From contig CM060342.1 in NCBI GenBank assembly GCA_030674155.1, positions 18,250,514 through 18,314,513 of the forward strand: a DNA stretch of 64,000 bases, written 5' to 3'. Shown here piece by piece: positions 45,851-56,995 of this stretch (position 1 is the stretch's first letter; each line of letters opens with the position of its first letter). This DNA comes from Stramonita haemastoma. Its lineage: Eukaryota > Mollusca > Gastropoda > Neogastropoda > Muricidae. The position numbers and the translations under genes were made by a program. The notes beneath the pieces were generated by a model that did not search any database, had not been told where the DNA came from, and worked only from the letters and a program-made list of their open reading frames with translations.

Positions 45851-46310
45851 GATAGTTTATCATACATAGATGCCACATGTGTACAGGTGAAGTTTTATCA
45901 TACATAGATGCCAAATTATGCAGGTGATAAGTTTATCATACACAGATGCCAAATTATGAGAAAAATGTGATAGTTTATTGTACATAGGTGCCACAGGTGA
46001 TAGTTTATTGTACATAGATGCCTCAGGTATGCAGGTGATAGTTTATTGTACATAGATGCCTCAGGTATGCAGGTGATAGTTTATTGTACATAGATGCTCA
46101 GGTATGCAGGTGAGCAGATGATAGTTTTATTGTACATAGTTGCCACAGGTGATAGTTTATTGTACATAGATGCCTCAGGTATGCAGGTGACAGTTTATTG
46201 TACATAGATGCCTCAGGTATGCAGATGATAGTTTATCATTACATAGATGCCAAATTATGCAGGTGATAGTTTATCATACACAGATGCCACATGTATGAAG
46301 GTGATTCCTG
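45851..46310 (+). repeat. 38-40 bp minisatellite, about 12 units
   Basis: Unit: GGTGATAGTTTATTGTACAT then AGATGCCTCAGGTATGCA. The most regular copies are at about 45998-46220. Outer copies are diverged (TTTATCATACATAGATGCCA). Centre units nearly identical, edges decayed, as in slippage-driven arrays. Confidence 0.93.
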
Positions 46311-47591
46311 TGTATATGTCATTGGACTCTGATGATGCCACATTTAGTATATATGTGATTTTTATGAGAAGACTTTTTTTCCCCAACTTCACTCCCCAGC
46401 AAGCCTTGGGATACGACAATCACCCGAGATCCCATGCCCAGCATCTAGCACACATCAAATATCCATTCATCTTTCCTAGAAGACTAGGCCAACAATGGCC
46501 AAAATGACATGAACATACCCAGCATGCAATTTACAAACCTTGAGAGGAATGCTCCACCACGATAATCTTGCTCAAAGTACACGGCACAAAAGTTTCAGTG
46601 CTGTTTCCCAAAGAGTTAGGACAGAAGCGGGTGATGGAAATATTATGTGTTGCTGTACACTGGTGCTACAGGCGTGTGGCTATGTGACAATTTAGCCACA
46701 GGTAAGTGGACATTGATGGTGCATGTATATATATATATGCCATGTTTATTAAATGTGTTACTGTAGTTTGACATGTACGTACTATATTTTCTGGGTTAGA
46801 AGCCGCTAATTTTTTAAGCTGCACCAGCCCTATGCTGTTTACAAAAACGAGGCAATGCATAAGCGTTTTTCTGTTTTGCCATAGATATGGTCATGGTTAA
46901 TGACCTCGGTTGTGCATATTATATTCTTAGCTTTAACCATACAGTGTTTTTCACAAAAAATTTGATTCAGTATCATCTTGTTTCCCAATCACTGTGGAAA
47001 GTCGTTTGCAGGTAATATTTAATTCAGTAGCCTTTTTTTAGATGTTCAACTGATAAAAGTTTTTAACAACTGCTGACCATTCTATACACTGGTTTGCAAG
47101 GCTACCTATCTTAAGCAATTTTTCCTGAATAAAACTGAGAAAAAAACACAAAGATGGATGTCAGGGATATACAAAAATTTCTTTCACTTTTATTTTTCAG
47201 TCCTTACCTATGTTTACACACACACAAAAATATGTCTAGACTGCCTCCAGGGTGGCAGCTTTAAAAAAAAAAAAATCAATGAACTTCCATGGACTCCTCT
47301 CTGGATTGAAAGTTGTCGTTAAAGCTTCATTGTCCTTCAAATGAATGTTTTGTCACAACACAAAGCTAATCCTTTGATATTACTCTTGCCGCCAAAGCAG
47401 ACTTTTATTCTCACTTTGGAACAAGCAGAAGCATATTTAAAAATACATATTTGGAATAATTGAGGTGCTTAATTTTACTGAGTGAGCTAAAACCCCAGAA
47501 ATATGGCATATGATACGTGAGTCAACATGTTGCTGGTTGTATAGACGTCACATGTGTGTGTGTTTGCAAATCTTAGGTAACGCAATATTGT
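46311..47591 (+). other. Non-coding stretch
   Basis: No exon or SINE recognised. Two segments echo each other (TTTACAGAGAGAAAGGCTCC at 44819 and TTACAAACCTTGAGAGGAAT at 46530 lie in similar surroundings with CATACCCAGCATGCAG/A), so a repeat not otherwise described may span 44760-44890 and 46470-46600. Confidence 0.4.
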
Positions 47592-48135
47592 CAGGCATGG
47601 GAATTGCCATCAGTCGCTAGGCAGTAAGCACACAGGATGACAGAAGTGAGGTAGGATACAGGGGAATGAATGCTAAGACCCAGGATTCAGGGGGCAAAAC
47701 CATCTCACCAAAATCTATTTGGAGCTTTTTTGAGGATCTTTTGTGGCCTCACCAGGTAAATTAAATTGGCATCAGAATGAAACAAACTTGCATTTACTCT
47801 GCATAGCAGTGTGTTAGATGAGCCGAAAACCTTTGTTCAGAAACAGCTGCTTCGCATGTTAACCACAACTTTTTTAGTAAAAATACTGCTGTGGGTTCAA
47901 GTCAACATCAAATTTTGGTCTCACACCAACTGACAGGGAAGCTATATTTCAATTGCTGTCACTTTTTCTTGTATGAAAATTGTATTCAGTCAATTTTTTT
48001 TTCTTTGCCAGTTTTGAAACCCCTGGCTGTCGTATATAATTGCCAGCATTTTCAGAAACCGTTTCTTGTGGATGTTAGGTGTCCAGTCAGGACTGTGTTT
48101 TCATAGGAAACATGGCCATATAATTCCCATGCCTG
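47592..48135. mobile_element. 544-bp non-autonomous DNA transposon with TIRs
   Basis: Left end CAGGCATGGGAATTGCC; right end, reverse-complemented, CAGGCATGGGAATTATATGG. The first 14 bases are identical. Flanks TATTGT (47586-47591) and TATTGC (48136-48141) look like a 5-6 bp target duplication. No transposase frame. Superfamily not determined. Confidence 0.7.
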
Positions 48136-48182
48136 TATTGCAGTGACATGATATTTGTGTATGCATAGGTACATAAGACGCT

Positions 48183-48569
48183 CCACCACATGAGTCGCAT
48201 TGCACCAGGTCAATTTTTAGTGGTATTGACCCATTAATGTGCAAAAAAAAAAAAAAGGCTTTTCAATACAAAAAAGATTGAAAATAGGAAAATCATATGG
48301 AAAGTTATTAAAATTTGCAATGACAGACAGTTGTAAGTGACAAAAAGAGAAAGTTAAGCATATTAATGGGTGGTCAGAATGAGGGCTTGGGTATTTTTTT
48401 AAACATGTTTTAAAGGAAATGGAAACAAACTTAGGCCTTGATATTTCAGCACACGGCAGAATAATGGCTATAGTTCTATAATCAATCAGAATAAAAAAAA
48501 TAAAAAAATCCTGACCTCCACTTGGCTAAAATGGCTCCTAGCAGAAAAGTGGGTCAGGTGCAAAGTGAC

Positions 48570-48570
<1 letters not shown>
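48183..48570 (+). repeat. Dispersed repeat H
   Basis: ATGAGTCGCATTGCACCAGG, CAGAATGAGGGCTTGGGTAT, AAAATGGCTCCTAGCAGAAA, GTGGGTCAGGTGCAAAGTGA. It stops where the poly(T) end of a SINE B copy begins. Confidence 0.8.
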
Positions 48571-48600
<30 letters not shown>

Positions 48601-49376
48601 CCTCGTCTTCTGTGACGTTCCCGTACGGCTGTTCCCACGCCGCTCATTTCAATCTCCCCGCCACAGCCATACCCAGATTCGTTGTCTCATCCCGGGTTTG
48701 GAGTTACAGGAGCCCACATTAGGCCGCGCGGTGCACCAGCTCAGAGGCCCAGCACTTTCTGCTGGGTCATTTGGTGGTGTTCAGGTGTGTTTCTGGCAAC
48801 ATTTGGCAGCACCACTACTAAGCCCATCACTGTATTAGTCAGTCGCGAGCCATACTGATGTAGGTACCACCCACCCAGAGGTGCACCACACAACGTCCTC
48901 CAACGATCGATTCCCGCGAAACCCCAACACAAAAGGCTTTGACAAAATCACCACAGGCACAGAAGCGTATGGGAAACGAATTGAGTCACAATGAGACCAG
49001 AGCAACGTTGTGTGCACCGAATCAAAGGCAATTTATTATTGCATGATGATCAATGATGATGAGGATGTGTAAATGATGTGCTGTGGAGGTGCATCGCTTT
49101 GAGACTACTTGACAGGGTTGTTCTCTACGCTTACTGTCATAATATATCCGCGCACCAGGCCGAGAGATACAGACACTGCAGTGTTGTAGGTAATTGAGCA
49201 ACACTCTCAAATTCGCATCCGTATAAGTGATGAAGCTCGACTGTGTGGTCCATCTCCCACTGAGCCCACAGACACTCACTCTGGGTAGGAGCCGGCCGGA
49301 GCCCGAAAAATCCTATGACTTGATGAACCGCGCCTCCAGTCCGAATCAAGGCGCTACCACTGCGCATGGCTGCTGT
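48571..49376 (-). mobile_element. SINE family B, minus strand, deletion-rich
   Basis: Poly(T) (3' poly(A) tail) at 48571-48597, then TTTGCTGCCTCGTCTTCTGT through to the tRNA-like head at about 49330-49376. Compared with 58990-59853 many single bases are missing. Confidence 0.88.
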
Positions 49377-49879
49377 TGCAAAGTGACTTAGTTTGTGGTG
49401 AGTATCCATATCTGATGGCAAGGTAAGTATGTTATTTTGTTGGAGTGTCCCATACCTGATTCCAAGGTAAGTGTGTTATTTTGAATTGATGCCATGTGTA
49501 TGTAGCATATTTTGGGGTTATACATTTTTTATTTTACAAGCTGCACCAACCACCATGACAGAGAGAAGGAAGACGTCTTGTAAAAACAGATTTTCCTGCA
49601 GTTTCTGGTTGTTGCTATCATTTAGTCTGCTGGTGATGTCAAATCTACAAGCTACAATGATCTAGTTTTGTGCTTCAAATGTATTTTGAGCAGTGTTTCA
49701 TGACAAGTGTTGTGCTGCAATATCAGTATTACTTACCTGTTTTGATGTCCACTTTAGCAAGTCTGACGGATCAGCCATTTTAAATTCAGGGCTGTTGATT
49801 TCTGCTTTCAGAAGCAATTTTAAAAAAAAAAAGTTGAACATGATTTTGCTTTTAGGTTTCGAAAAAAGGAAGATTTCTT

Positions 49880-50270
49880 TGTCTGATGATAATCACAGAA
49901 ATAAAACATAATTTGGCTTTTATGATTTGCAGCCTTTTGCAAAGTATTTAAAGGAAAAAAAATTGTATGTTGTTTACAGTAAAGTTTGATAAATCAGCTT
50001 TTAGATTTTGTAGCCTTTAGCATAGTACCACCCCCGAAGTTTAAAGTAAGATTTGATGGTAATTATAAAAATATAACATAGTTTGGCTTTTATTTATTTA
50101 TTTTTTACAGCCTTTGGTATAGTATAGCATAGTTTGGTGGCAATTATAGAAATATGATTTGGGTTTTAGGTTTTGAAACATTTTTCATAGTACTTTAAAG
50201 AATATATGATTTTTTTTAGGTAGTTTACAGAAAGGTTTGATAGCAATTATGAAACCAGATATTGCCACCG
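49880..50270 (+). repeat. Degenerate tandem repeat of about 100 bp
   Basis: Four related blocks: CAGAAATAAAACATAATTTG, AAAAATATAACATAGTTTGG, TATAGAAATATGATTTGGGT, each preceded by GATGGTAATTAT-like sequence and followed by CAGCCTTTGGTATAGTA-like sequence. Confidence 0.6.
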
Positions 50271-51244
50271 TAACAAAAAGAAAAGATTTTCTTTTATCTT
50301 CAGTAAGAGGGTGTGAAGGGGGGTGAAGCAGGAGTTGTTATGGTAGTTCTTTCTCTTTGAACCTCAGACAGAAACTTTAGTGGCCCTGTGTCTGTATGTA
50401 CTCAGTAATGTAGATTTGCTGTCCTTCCACTGATGTGCTATGTCTGTGAAGAAAGGTGGATGATATTACGGTCGTCACACTTCTTGCTCAACTTTGTTGC
50501 TATTTTTCTGCTCTGTGCACATCATACGCAAGTTAGTGAATTTGGCACTTGGCTTGTTCTAATGGCCTGGCTAGTCTCGGTCAAAGACTGTCATCATCTG
50601 TGTTAGTTTTTTGTGTGCGTGTTGTGAGAGTCCAAAAAGTAGATAGAAAGGATAGGAACTGGGATAGAAAATCGTAGGGAATGTCCCCTACCCTAGTTTC
50701 AGAGAACAACGTAGCAAGTCATCAGACCTTACTACAGTACATTCTTGTTTTGCTGTTGTGAGAGACGGTGCACTGGAAACGTTAGGTTGATGGGTAGAAC
50801 CAGCATGATGTCAAAGTCCTCTACAGCATGTATGTTAATTAATTTGAGGGTTGTCATACTGTGAATAGCATGGTTTATAGTCTGGTAGTGCAGCTTGTTG
50901 TGCAGTGTGGAATTACCCGCAAAATATGTAACTGTCTTGTGTGTACATTGATGCCATTTGTATTGAAATACATAGCTGATGTTTTATGTACACATGTAAC
51001 TGTATATCAAGGCCACATGCAGGTGATGCCTACATGTGGCGTCGGTATACAGAGCATGTCAGAATGTAGGGGAAAGACCTAAGGGGCCAGTTTCACAAGA
51101 AAGCAGTCGACAAAGTACATGTCCAGATTTACAGGACAGATTACCCCATGCGTGTAGCTTTCATTGTAGCGTGTAGCTAGGCAGTTTGTAGCAAATTGAA
51201 GAGGACCGTCAGAAATGGTAGCAGCCTGTCCAAATTTGTCATCA
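50271..51244 (+). other. Unique-looking non-coding stretch
   Basis: No SINE, microsatellite or exon recognised; ordinary composition. The longest frames carry no familiar motif. Confidence 0.45.
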
Positions 51245-51655
51245 CACATCTGTGGTCTAGAGATAGTGCACCTGGCTAGAAAATGAAAAGTCCAGTTCGA
51301 AGTGTGTGGTGTTTCAATCCCTGTTTGTGCCCTGGACTTCCCCCCTATCCACTAGATCTTGAGTGGTGGTCTGGGTGCTAGTCTTTAGGATGAGATGATA
51401 AACGAAGGTCCGGTGTACAACACTCATTTGGCGCACATTAAAGAACGCATGGCAGCAAGCGAGTTGCCCCAGGCAAAATTCTGTAGAAAAAAAGCCACAC
51501 TGATAGAGCAATATGCACTTGATGACAGGAAAAGCAAAAAAAAAGTAAAGGGTGGCACTGCTCTTGTGGCGGCACACTCTCCCCAGGGAGAGCAGCCAGA
51601 ATTTCACTAGGAGAAATCTGCCACGACTTAAAAGTGGTATACAATACAGTACCAA
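51245..51655 (+). mobile_element. SINE family C, full length
   Basis: Head TGTGGTCTAGAGATAGTGCA, CTAGAAAATGAAAAGTCCAG, GTGTTTCAATCC; body GTGGTGGTCTGGGTGCTAGT, ATGAGATGATAAACGAAGGT, GCCCCAGGCAAAATTCTGTA; 3' end CTTAAAAGTGGTATACAATA. Confidence 0.9.
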
Positions 51656-52014
51656 AGAAATGTCAACTCGTACATTTCAGTGATTGTAAGTGGTGCGGAG
51701 GCAGAAGTGTCTCCTGCATATCGAGTACTTCTGCAATAGAATAGAATGCTAGCATTTGTCGTGGAAAGCTATTTATATTTATATCAGTGGTCAACTATGA
51801 AACTGGCCCCTGGTTTTTCATCTCTGCACTGTCCACCAATGAAAAGGTCCCATTCTCCATCAGTGAAAATGCAGCAGAGTAGAGTGAGGGGCTTGGCTTG
51901 GGATGCTTTTCAGCAGGTTTGCCCAGTTCATACACACAGCCGCTGTGACCCGAGTAGTGTTGTGACTTGTTGGCACTGTCTGTCTGTCACAGCAGGGTTT
52001 TTTACTGCCTTATA

Positions 52015-52500
52015 TTGTGACTTTCCATCACATTATTATGTCGCATTGCACCACAAGTCAATTTGTAGTTCCCATTTTAGCAATTTTATTTATTTAAAAA
52101 AAAATCTGCAATAGGAAAACTACTCAATGCAAAAAAAAAACAGATTGAAAATCAATTTGTAGTTCCCATTTTATCAATTTTGTTTGTTTATTTTTTAAAA
52201 GTCAATCTGCAATAGAAAAACTACTCAATGCAAAAAAAAACTGATTGAAAATGAGATAATTCTTTGAAAAGATATTGCAATTTGAAATGCTAAGACTCCA
52301 GTAAACGACAAAATGAGAAATTTTACATAGTAAAAGGTGGTCAGATTGAGAACTTGTTTTTTTCTAAATGAAAGGAAATGGAATTACACCTTGATTGATG
52401 CTTGTTCAGTACAAGGTAGAAGAATAGCTCCTAGTGTTATATTTAATCAAAATCTCAAAAAACTATAAACACGATCCTAGTTTTATATTCAGTAAAAAAC
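52015..52500 (+). repeat. Dispersed repeat H with internal duplication
   Basis: GTCGCATTGCACCACAAGTC opens the copy; a roughly 100-bp segment (AATTTGTAGTTCCCATTTTA, CTGCAATAGGAAAACTACTC) is repeated at 52059 and 52157; then GATTGAGAACTTGTTTTTTT. Confidence 0.75.
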
Positions 52501-52562
52501 AACAACAAACAAACAAACAAAAAAGACCCTAGTTTTATATTCAATTAAAATTGAAAACACAG

Positions 52563-52643
<81 letters not shown>
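52563..52643 (+). repeat. 81-bp poly(C) homopolymer
   Basis: Uninterrupted C run between AAAACACAG and AGCAGAAAAATGAGG, inserted in a repeat H copy (the flanks match 54333-54450, where no C run is present). The Pro or Gly frames across it are artefacts. Confidence 0.97.
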
Positions 52644-52802
52644 AGCAGAAAAATGAGGTGCAATGTGACATTTTGTGATGGAGGGAGAGTGAGGCACTCT
52701 TCCACTTTTTTACACTTAGAATTTTTAGCACACAGTTCCACACACTTAGATGCAAAATGATCGGACATACTTATTTCAGTCATCTGTTTATTTCTCAATG
52801 CA

Positions 52803-54332
52803 GGGGGGAAAGGAGGACAAGAGACGGGGGAGGGGGGGAGGACAGGGGGGGAGAGACAGGGGGGGGGAGAGGAGACAGGAGGAAGGGACAGGGGGGGGAG
52901 GAAGAGAAAGGAGGGGGCGGAGAGGAGGGAGGGGGAGGGGAGAGGAGGAGGGAGAGACGGGGAGGGGGGAGAGACAGGAGGGGGAGAGACAGGGAGAGAG
53001 GACGAAGGGAGAGGAGGGGGAGAGACAAGAGAACAGAGGGGGGGAGAGACAAGGAGAGGGAGGGAGAGGACAGGAGAGCAGGGGGGAGACAAGAGGACAG
53101 GAGGGGGGGAGACAGAGAGGGGAGGAGAGGACAGAGACAGGGAGGGGGGGAGGAGAGACAAGAGGGGGGAGAGGACAAGGGAGAGGAAGGGAGAGACAAG
53201 GGGACAGGAAGGGGGAGAGACAAGGGACAGGAAGGGGAGAGACAAGAGGGGGGGGGGGAGAGACAAGAGACAGGGAGACAGGGGGGGAGAGACAAGGGAC
53301 AGGAAGGGGAGAGACAAGGGGGGGAGAGAAGGGGAGGAGAGGGGAGAGACAGGGGGGGGGGGGAGACAAGAGGGGAAGGAGGGGAGAGACAAGGGACAGG
53401 AAGGGGAGAGACAAGAGGGGGGGGAGGGGAGACAAGGGGAGGGAGGACAAGGGGGGAGGAGAGGGGAGACAAGGGGGGGGGAGAGGACAAGGGGGAGAGG
53501 GGGGGGAGAGACGAGGGGAGGAGAGACAAGGGACAGGAAGGGGAGAACAAGAGGGGGGGAGAGACAAGGGACAGGAAGGGGAGAGAAAGAGGGGGGGGGA
53601 GAGAGGACAAGAGACAGGAAGGGGAGAGACAAGGGACAGGAAGGGGAGAGACAAGGGACAGGAAGGGGAGAGACAAGAGGGGGGGGGGAGACAGAGGGGG
53701 AGAGACAAGGGACAGACATAGGGGGAGAGACAAGGGACAGGAAGGGGAGAGACAAGAGGGGGGGGGAGAGACAAGAGAGGGGCTAGAGACGAGGGAGGAG
53801 AGACAAGGGACAGGAAGGGGAGAGACAAGAGGGGGGGAGAGACAGAGGGGGGAGAGACAAGGGACAGGAAGGGGAGAGACAAGAGGGGGGGGAGAGACAA
53901 GAGGGGGGAGAGACAAGGGACAGGAAGGGGAGAGACAAGAGGGGGGGGAGAGACAAGGGACAGGAGGGGAGAGAACAAGGGACAGGAAAGGGGAGAGACA
54001 AGGACAGGAAGGGGGAGAGACGAGGGACAGACGAGAGACAGGAGGGAGAGACAAGAGACAGGACGGGAGAGAGACAGGAGACAGGGGGGAGAGACAGGAA
54101 GTGGGAGAGACAAGACAGGAGGGGGAGAGACAAGAGACAGGATGGGGGAGAGACAAGACAGGAGGGGGAGAGACAAGACAGGAGGGGGAGAGACAAGAGA
54201 CAGGATGGGGGAGAGACAGGAGGGGGAGAGACAGGAGAGACAAGAGAGGGAAGACAGGGAGGGGGGAGAGACAAGAGACAGGAGGGGGAGGGACAGGAAG
54301 GGGGAGAGACAAGAGACAGGAGGGGGGAGAAT
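52803..54332 (+). repeat. 1.5-kb G/A-only satellite tract, 22-bp unit
   Basis: Nearly all bases are G or A apart from single C in GACA/GACAA. The core unit GACAAGGGACAGGAAGGGGA plus GA recurs many times (for example near 53223, 53393, 53532, 53640, 53730, 53860). Variable G runs follow. The long frames on both strands are compositional only. Confidence 0.95.
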
Positions 54333-55004
54333 CTAAAAAAAAACTATAAACATGATCCTAGTTTTATATTCAGTATAAAAAAAAAAAAGACCCTAGTTTT
54401 ATATTCAACCAAAATTGAAAAGTGAATTAGGTGCAATGTGACATTTTGTGGGGGAGGGAAAGTAAGGTACTCTTCCACTGGAGAGCAGACAGACATAGTT
54501 GCAACAACAAGTTGCACCACTACTCAGGTTACAGTGGCTGTGTGTGTCAACTGGGCAAACCTGCTGAAAAGCATGCAAGTCAAGCCAGTGCTTATTTAAT
54601 TATTTTTTTTAATTAGGTCTTCCCCCAATGTTGGAGTGTTGTGGTAAGTGAGTTGTTCCCCCAGTGGGAGAGGGTGAACTGTGCACGCAGACTTGCTGAG
54701 CTGCGTGCACGCCAAGCCATTGCTTGGCTCTTTCCTCATTGGAGGAAAAGGGGGCCTCCTGATTGGAGGAAAGTGTAGCGAGTAGTACTCACTTGAGCAA
54801 AACTGGACCCTATATAAAGAACATAACCACGGGGGAGGGTGGGGTTTACTGGTATTTTTAAATTGCCAGTGAGTGATTAGGGGTGGGCGTAGGGCTATGT
54901 ATAAATTGGATTTATGAGCAACAAGCACATAGATTTCACAGCATTTCCACACATTTTTAGCACAGTTCCACACACTTAGCAAAATGATCAGACATACTTA
55001 TTTC
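54333..55004 (+). repeat. Partial duplicate of the sequence before the first purine tract
   Basis: ACATGATCCTAGTTTTATAT, TGCAATGTGACATTTTGTGG and ACTTAGCAAAATGATCAGAC match 52466-52500, 52658-52680 and 52744-52772 in order. A poly(G) tract then begins again, so [flank + satellite] occurs twice in a row. Between the matches, 54480-54960 is unique here. Confidence 0.8.
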
Positions 55005-55940
55005 AGAGGGAGACAGGAGGGAGGGGGGGAGAGACAGGAGGGGGGGGGGAGAAAGGATGGCGAGACAGGAGGGGGGGGGGAGAAAGGATGGCGAGACAGG
55101 AGGGGGGGGGGAGGAGAGGAGGGGGGGGGAGAGGAGGGAGGGGGGAGAGAGAGGGGAGAGAGGAGGGGGGGAGAGGAGGGGGGGGAGAGAGAAGGAGGGG
55201 GGGAGAGAGGAGGGGGGGGAGAGAAAGGGGAGAGGGGGGGGGGAGAGACAGGAGGAGGGGGGAGAAAGGAGGGGGGGGAGAAAGGAGGGGGGGAGGAGAA
55301 GGAGAGGGGGGGGGGGGAGAGAAAGGGTGGAGAGACAGGAGGGAGGGGGAGAAAGGGTGGAGAGACAGGAGGAGGGGGGAGAAAGGGTGGAGAGACAGGA
55401 GGAGGGTGGAGAGACAGGGGAGGAGGGTGGAGAGACAGGAGGAGGGTGGAGAGGACAGGAGGAGGGTGGAGAGACAGGAGGGGGGGGTGGAGAGACAGGA
55501 GGGGGGGGGGAGAAAGGGTGGAGAGACAGGAGGGGGGGAGAAAGGGTGGAGAGACAGGAGGGGGGGAGGGTGGAGAGGGGGAGAAAGGGTGGAGAGACAG
55601 GAGGGGGGGAGAAAGGGTGGAGAGACAGGAGGGGGGGGAGAAAGGGTGGAGAGACAGGAGGGGGAGAAAGGGTGGAGAGACAGGAGGAGGGGGAGAAAGG
55701 GTGGAGAGACAGGAGGGGGTGGAGAAAGGGTGGAGAGACAGGAGGGGGGTGGAGAAAGGGTGGAGAGACAGGAGGGGTGGAGAAAGGGTGGAGAGACAGG
55801 AGGGGGGTGGAGAAAGGGTGGAGAGACAGGAGGGGGGGGAGAAAGGGTGGAGAGACAGGAGGTGGAGAGACAGGAGGGGGGGGGGAGAAAGGTGGGGACA
55901 GGAGGGGGGGAGACGGGGAGAGAGAAAGGAGGGAGAGTGT
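55005..55940 (+). repeat. G/A-only satellite tract, about 27-34 bp unit
   Basis: Core GGGAGAAAGGGTGGAGAGAC then AGGAGG with a variable G run. More than 15 units between 55310 and 55870. Confidence 0.95.
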
Positions 55941-56162
55941 GTGTTGTGGTTGTGGGGGGGGGGGGGGGTGGATGTGTTATGTGAGCGATGTGTGTATGTG
56001 AGCGTGGGTGTATGTGTGAACGCGCGGTATAATGCGTAAATAATGGTGATCATATGTTTTCTTGTCAGAACATTGTATCTAAATATTGGTGTTTGCAAAT
56101 GCGTGTGTGCGCGCGAGTGTTTGTGACATTTTTTATTTGAAGTTATCAAATAATGTCTCAAC

Positions 56163-56634
56163 AAGGGAGGGAGGGGGGGGGGGCAGGAGGAGGTGGAGAG
56201 AGACAGGTGGGGGGGGGGGGGCAGGAGGAGGGGGGGGGGGGGCAGGAGGAGGGAGAGAGACAGGAGGGGGGGGGGCAGGAGGAGGGGGGGGGGCAGGAGG
56301 AGGAGGGGGAGAGACAGGAGGGGGGGGGGGGGCAGGAGGAGGGAGAGAGACAGGAGGGGGGGGGGGGCAGGAGGAGGGAGAGAGACAGGAGGGGGGGGGG
56401 GCAGGAGGAGGGAGAGAGACAGGAGGGGGGGGGGCAGGAGGAGGAGAGAGGACAGGAGGGGGGGGAGGGGGCAGGAGGAGGGAGAGAGAAGGAGGGGGGG
56501 GGGGCAGGAGGGGGAGAGAGACAGGAGGGGGGGGGGGGGGGGAGGAGGAGGAGGGGAGAGAGACAGGAGGGGGGAGAGAAGGGTGGAGAGAACAGGGGGG
56601 GAGAAAGGGTGGAGAGACAGGGGGGGAGAAAAGT
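56163..56634 (+). repeat. G/A-only satellite tract, about 32 bp unit
   Basis: Core GGCAGGAGGAGGGAGAGAGA then CAGGAGG plus 7-12 G. It shares GAGAGACAGGAGGGG with the other two tracts, so all three probably derive from one satellite. Separated from the second tract by 220 bp of ordinary sequence. Confidence 0.95.
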
Positions 56635-56835
56635 CCTTAGCAGGGCACCTGCAATGTAGTAGATGGGCCTGCTGCACTGGAATTCCTGAAACACAAAGCC
56701 CCAACATACAGCTTCAAGTAGGTTTATATATATATATATATAAATTTTTGCTTTCAATTCAATAAACTTGTGAACAAATATCCAAGTCGTTTTTATCTTT
56801 TGAATTTTGTTGCTTTCCTGTCCATTTCATGCACA

Positions 56836-56995
56836 CTGCTGAAGCTGGGGTAGTGGTCATGTCACTGGCAATGTTATCCCATTCTTTAACTGACGTAACG
56901 CACACCATACGGTTTCTGGATAATTTGGGAAATAGGTACAACAGGGGAGAAAATATCGCCAGTGATGTCACCACTAACCCAACTTCACAGGGATT
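56836..56995. mobile_element. 160-bp palindromic MITE-like element
   Basis: Left arm CTGAAGCTGGGGTAGTGGTC, ATGTCACTGGCAATGTTATC; the right arm reverse-complements to GTGAAGTTGGGTTAGTGGTG, ACATCACTGGCGATATTTTC. Arms are about 45 bp with a roughly 65-bp centre. No coding capacity. Confidence 0.65.

Noticed and set aside
45646..46310. CRISPR-like regular array at 45.85-46.31 kb
   Set aside because: Units are contiguous with no unique spacers, and the genome is eukaryotic; it is a minisatellite.
49022..49421. Overlapping minus-strand frames at 49.0-49.4 kb as a gene
   Set aside because: They lie in a SINE B copy and resemble frames in the same places of the other copies.
52541..54349. Very long open frames (up to about 530 codons) on both strands
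   Set aside because: They cover homopolymers and G/A satellite repeats, contain only Arg/Gly/Glu or Pro/Ser/Leu/Cys, and are open on both strands at once. This follows from composition alone.
54984..56765. Long Gly/Arg/Glu and Pro/Leu/Ser frames
   Set aside because: Same reason: purine-only tandem repeats lack stop codons in most frames.
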